Assembly: GCF_011601275.1 (NCBI RefSeq)
Contig: NZ_JAAOLY010000020.1
Location: 36,026 to 100,025, forward strand
Direction: 5' to 3'
Length of the DNA stretch: 64,000 nt
DNA from: Janthinobacterium lividum
GTDB lineage: Bacteria > Pseudomonadota > Gammaproteobacteria > Burkholderiales > Burkholderiaceae_D
Shown: one piece after another, positions 62,132-64,000 of the stretch
How positions within the stretch are numbered: the stretch's first letter is position 1
Layout of the letters: the number at the start of each line of letters is the position of its first letter
The notes under the pieces: generated by a model
Told to the model about the DNA's origin: nothing
Databases searched by the model: none
What the model saw: the letters and a program-made list of their open reading frames with translations, nothing else
Program-made: the position numbers and the translations under genes

Positions 62132-62419
62132 TCAGGCGCTGGCGCGTATTTGCGTCAGCAATTGCTGCCAACGTGCATTTTCGGCACTGCCATCCTCGGC
62201 AAACGTGATGGTGCGGCGCGCGGTGGGTGCGTCGACGGTGATCTGCCACCGGGGAATATCGGCGCCCACCTGCTCGGCCGTGGCCTGCGGCTGCGTGAAG
62301 AATCCGCTGCTGGCCAGTGCCGCTTCCAGACCGGGGCCAGCCGGATGGGCTTGCGTATCGATCTCATACTGTTCGCTCAGGCCGGCAAAGCCGCCGCTGC
62401 TGCGGGCTGAAATTTTCAT
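62132..62419 (-). CDS. Emfourin-like protein, likely inhibitor of the adjacent M4 protease
   Basis: A 95-aa protein beginning MKISARSSGGFAGLSEQYEI, the SGGFAG signature of the emfourin (protealysin inhibitor) family. It continues as a small beta-rich domain with the QITVDAPTARRTITFAEDG strand pair. Emfourin from Serratia inhibits protealysin-like M4 enzymes and is encoded beside them. Here the gene starts 91 bp after the protease stop on the same strand. No signal peptide, so it would act in the cytoplasm. AGGAG-like sequence lies upstream of the ATG. Confidence 0.8.
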   Translation of the reverse strand: MKISARSSGGFAGLSEQYEIDTQAHPAGPGLEAALASSGFFTQPQATAEQVGADIPRWQITVDAPTARRTITFAEDGSAENARWQQLLTQIRASA

Positions 62420-62510
62420 GCTGCTCCTTGCTGTGGGTGGTGGTGGGACGCGCCACAGCCCGCCGCTGTTCCGGCTGGCTTGACGCGGGCGCGCTGGTGC
62501 GCAGTGCTAT

Positions 62511-63908
62511 TTATCGGGGACCGTAATCGCGGCACCAGGCGGCCAGCGCTTCACGCTCCGCTTCGAGCAATTGATCCGACTCGCTGTATTCCGCATGGTT
62601 CATGGTACCGCAGCAGGCGCGCCTGTCTTGCACGGCGTTGTCGTCATCGACGATATCGGGGGCGAACGTCATTTGCCCATCCTCCGTCATGGCATTGGCC
62701 TTGAGCACTTCGCGCACGGTAAAGCTGTTGCGGATGAAGTCCAGGTAGGCGCCGTTGCCATCGGTCTGGGCGATCGTCAGCATGTGGCCGGCCACGTCGG
62801 CATAGGTGGCCGCCTGGTCGGGCGAGGCCACCAGGGCGCGCAGGACCAGGCTGCGCAGGTAGTCGCCGCAGCGGTGCAGTACGGCCGCGTCGTCCTCCAA
62901 CTGGGGCTGGCGTTCGTGGGCAAAGATGTCGGCCAGGATGTCGTAGATGGCGCCTGTAAACACTTGCGAGATGGCGTGCACTTCCGTGCCCGCTTCCGAC
63001 AATTTGATGTCGTTGTCGGCATTGCGCAAGCCGTTGGGACGGCCAAGAGCCAGGCCGAACTGCTCGGCAAGGTCGGCCAGAAACGTTTTATCGTGCAGGT
63101 CGGATTTCGTTTGGGCGATCACCGCTTCCACCTGGTCCAGTTGCGACAGGGCCAGGAAGATGGCCGTCAGGTCGCCGAACGATTCGTGCAGACCGCCCGT
63201 TTGCGGCGGGTTGTTGCTGAGCAGCCAATTCGGCTTCAGGCCATCGAGCACGGCGTGCCCCGTTTCGTGCGAGACGATGTCGAGCGAGCGGCAGGTGTAG
63301 ACGCGCTCGGTGGCGCCGCTAGGGATGAAGTCGCCGAACTTGAGCGCCTTGTCGCTGCGGCTGTAATAGGCATTCATGACATTGGGCAAGCCGTGCGGGA
63401 ACACGCGCAGCGGGGCCGTATTGCTGGCGCTATTCCACTGCCAGGGCAGGGGCGGCGCCGTGTCGTTGCTGGCCAGCGCGCGCTGGTACATGGTCAATGT
63501 CATGCGCACGATGGCAAACGTGTGCACGGCGTCGAACTGGTCCGTGTTGGGCGAAACGATGAAGTCGCCGAAGGCATTTGGGCTGACCTGCGCGATGCCC
63601 GGTTCGCCAAACGTGATGCGCGCGTCGCGCGGGCCTTGCAGGATCAGGCCGGGCAGGAAGCTCTTGCGCGTGCCCAGTTCGCTGACGGACGGGTCTTGCT
63701 TCCAGATCAGCACGCGCGAGCCGACGGGTACGGCGGCCACGTTGCGCACCGTGGCCTCGGTCAGGCGGGGCGGACCCGGCTGCAGAGTCAGTTGCGCATT
63801 CTTGCGGTGCAAACGGTACGGCGCCGAGGGAGTGGGGACATAGCCGACGGGCAGGGACACGCATTTGGTCAGTACGGCTTCGACCGGCACGATGACTTTC
63901 TGGTCCAT
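62511..63908 (-). CDS. M4-type (thermolysin-like) metalloprotease without signal peptide
   Basis: A 465-aa protein. The zinc site is HETGH (His214, Glu215, His218) with third ligand Glu242 in GGLHESFGD, and the catalytic His is likely His311 in EVHAISQVF. The thermolysin NExxSD is relaxed to HESFGD, and an atypical N-terminal domain (~1-170) replaces the usual propeptide. No signal peptide. GGAG lies 7 nt before ATG 63908; a longer frame upstream begins without a site. Adjacent to an emfourin-like inhibitor, as for protealysin. Targets are unknown. Confidence 0.85.
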   Translation of the reverse strand: MDQKVIVPVEAVLTKCVSLPVGYVPTPSAPYRLHRKNAQLTLQPGPPRLTEATVRNVAAVPVGSRVLIWKQDPSVSELGTRKSFLPGLILQGPRDARITFGEPGIAQVSPNAFGDFIVSPNTDQFDAVHTFAIVRMTLTMYQRALASNDTAPPLPWQWNSASNTAPLRVFPHGLPNVMNAYYSRSDKALKFGDFIPSGATERVYTCRSLDIVSHETGHAVLDGLKPNWLLSNNPPQTGGLHESFGDLTAIFLALSQLDQVEAVIAQTKSDLHDKTFLADLAEQFGLALGRPNGLRNADNDIKLSEAGTEVHAISQVFTGAIYDILADIFAHERQPQLEDDAAVLHRCGDYLRSLVLRALVASPDQAATYADVAGHMLTIAQTDGNGAYLDFIRNSFTVREVLKANAMTEDGQMTFAPDIVDDDNAVQDRRACCGTMNHAEYSESDQLLEAEREALAAWCRDYGPR

Positions 63909-64000
63909 GGTGGTTCTCCAAGACGCGCAGCTGGAACTGGGATAGTCGTCCCGCTTCGGCGTGCCCGGTTTGATCTGGCGCAAGCGATGGGCGGGAAGGG

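Overview
The window is high-GC (roughly 62-65%) Gram-negative DNA that reads as a betaproteobacterium of the family Oxalobacteraceae (Janthinobacterium/Massilia-like). The evidence is a PEP-CTERM protein, the ispB // rplU-rpmA-obgE-proB and rsxB-nth gene orders, an intracellular PhaZ PHB depolymerase, a 7Fe FdxA ferredoxin, and a chromosome rich in LysR regulators. No prophage, transposase, plasmid or CRISPR signal was seen, so this looks like ordinary chromosome carrying several catabolic islands. Genus assignment is inference.

Region 1 (1-4.95 kb) holds a 5'-truncated cytidine-deaminase-type protein, an M19 dipeptidase, a VOC protein, two small envelope proteins and a PEP-CTERM protein. Region 2 (4.9-17.1 kb) is a near-complete reductive pyrimidine catabolism locus. 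A RutR-like TetR and a MocR regulator are divergent from beta-alanine:pyruvate aminotransferase, malonate/methylmalonate-semialdehyde dehydrogenase, preT-preA, an NCS1 nucleobase transporter, dihydropyrimidinase and beta-ureidopropionase. Together these take uracil/thymine to (methyl)malonate semialdehyde and acyl-CoA. RutR-like operators precede both transcription blocks.

Region 3 (17.1-22.4 kb) is for purine degradation: a UraD-AllC fusion, a LysR regulator, a PuuD membrane urate oxidase with cytochrome c tail, and an M20 hydrolase lacking a canonical metal ligand. Region 4 (22.5-27.8 kb) is an unassigned catabolic operon: LysR, an alpha/beta-barrel protein, an MHS-type transporter, DUF2848 and an amidase-signature enzyme. 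Region 5 (27.8-31.4 kb) is pqiABC. Region 6 (31.4-38.5 kb) is an envelope/metal-related cluster: DUF2946, TonB receptor, PepSY protein, polytopic membrane protein, cupredoxin-like protein and a YncE-like propeller.

Region 7 (38.5-45.2 kb) contains the catechol branch catR // catB-catC-pcaD with textbook LysR-type sites, then SSS and GntP family transporters. Region 8 (45.2-55.4 kb) is mostly housekeeping: tRNA-Pro(CGG), an AsmA protein, an arsR-arsC-arsH operon whose first gene may be leaderless, ispB // rplU-rpmA-obgE, proB, nth and rsxB. Region 9 (55.6-64 kb) has a solute-binding protein, a TonB receptor paired with a Tat-exported DOPA-dioxygenase-like protein, phaZ, fdxA, and an M4-type metalloprotease followed by an emfourin-like inhibitor.

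The most promising less-described systems are the DUF2848/amidase operon, the receptor plus periplasmic DOPA-dioxygenase pair, the His/Cys-rich TonB/PepSY cluster, and the signal-less M4 protease with its inhibitor.
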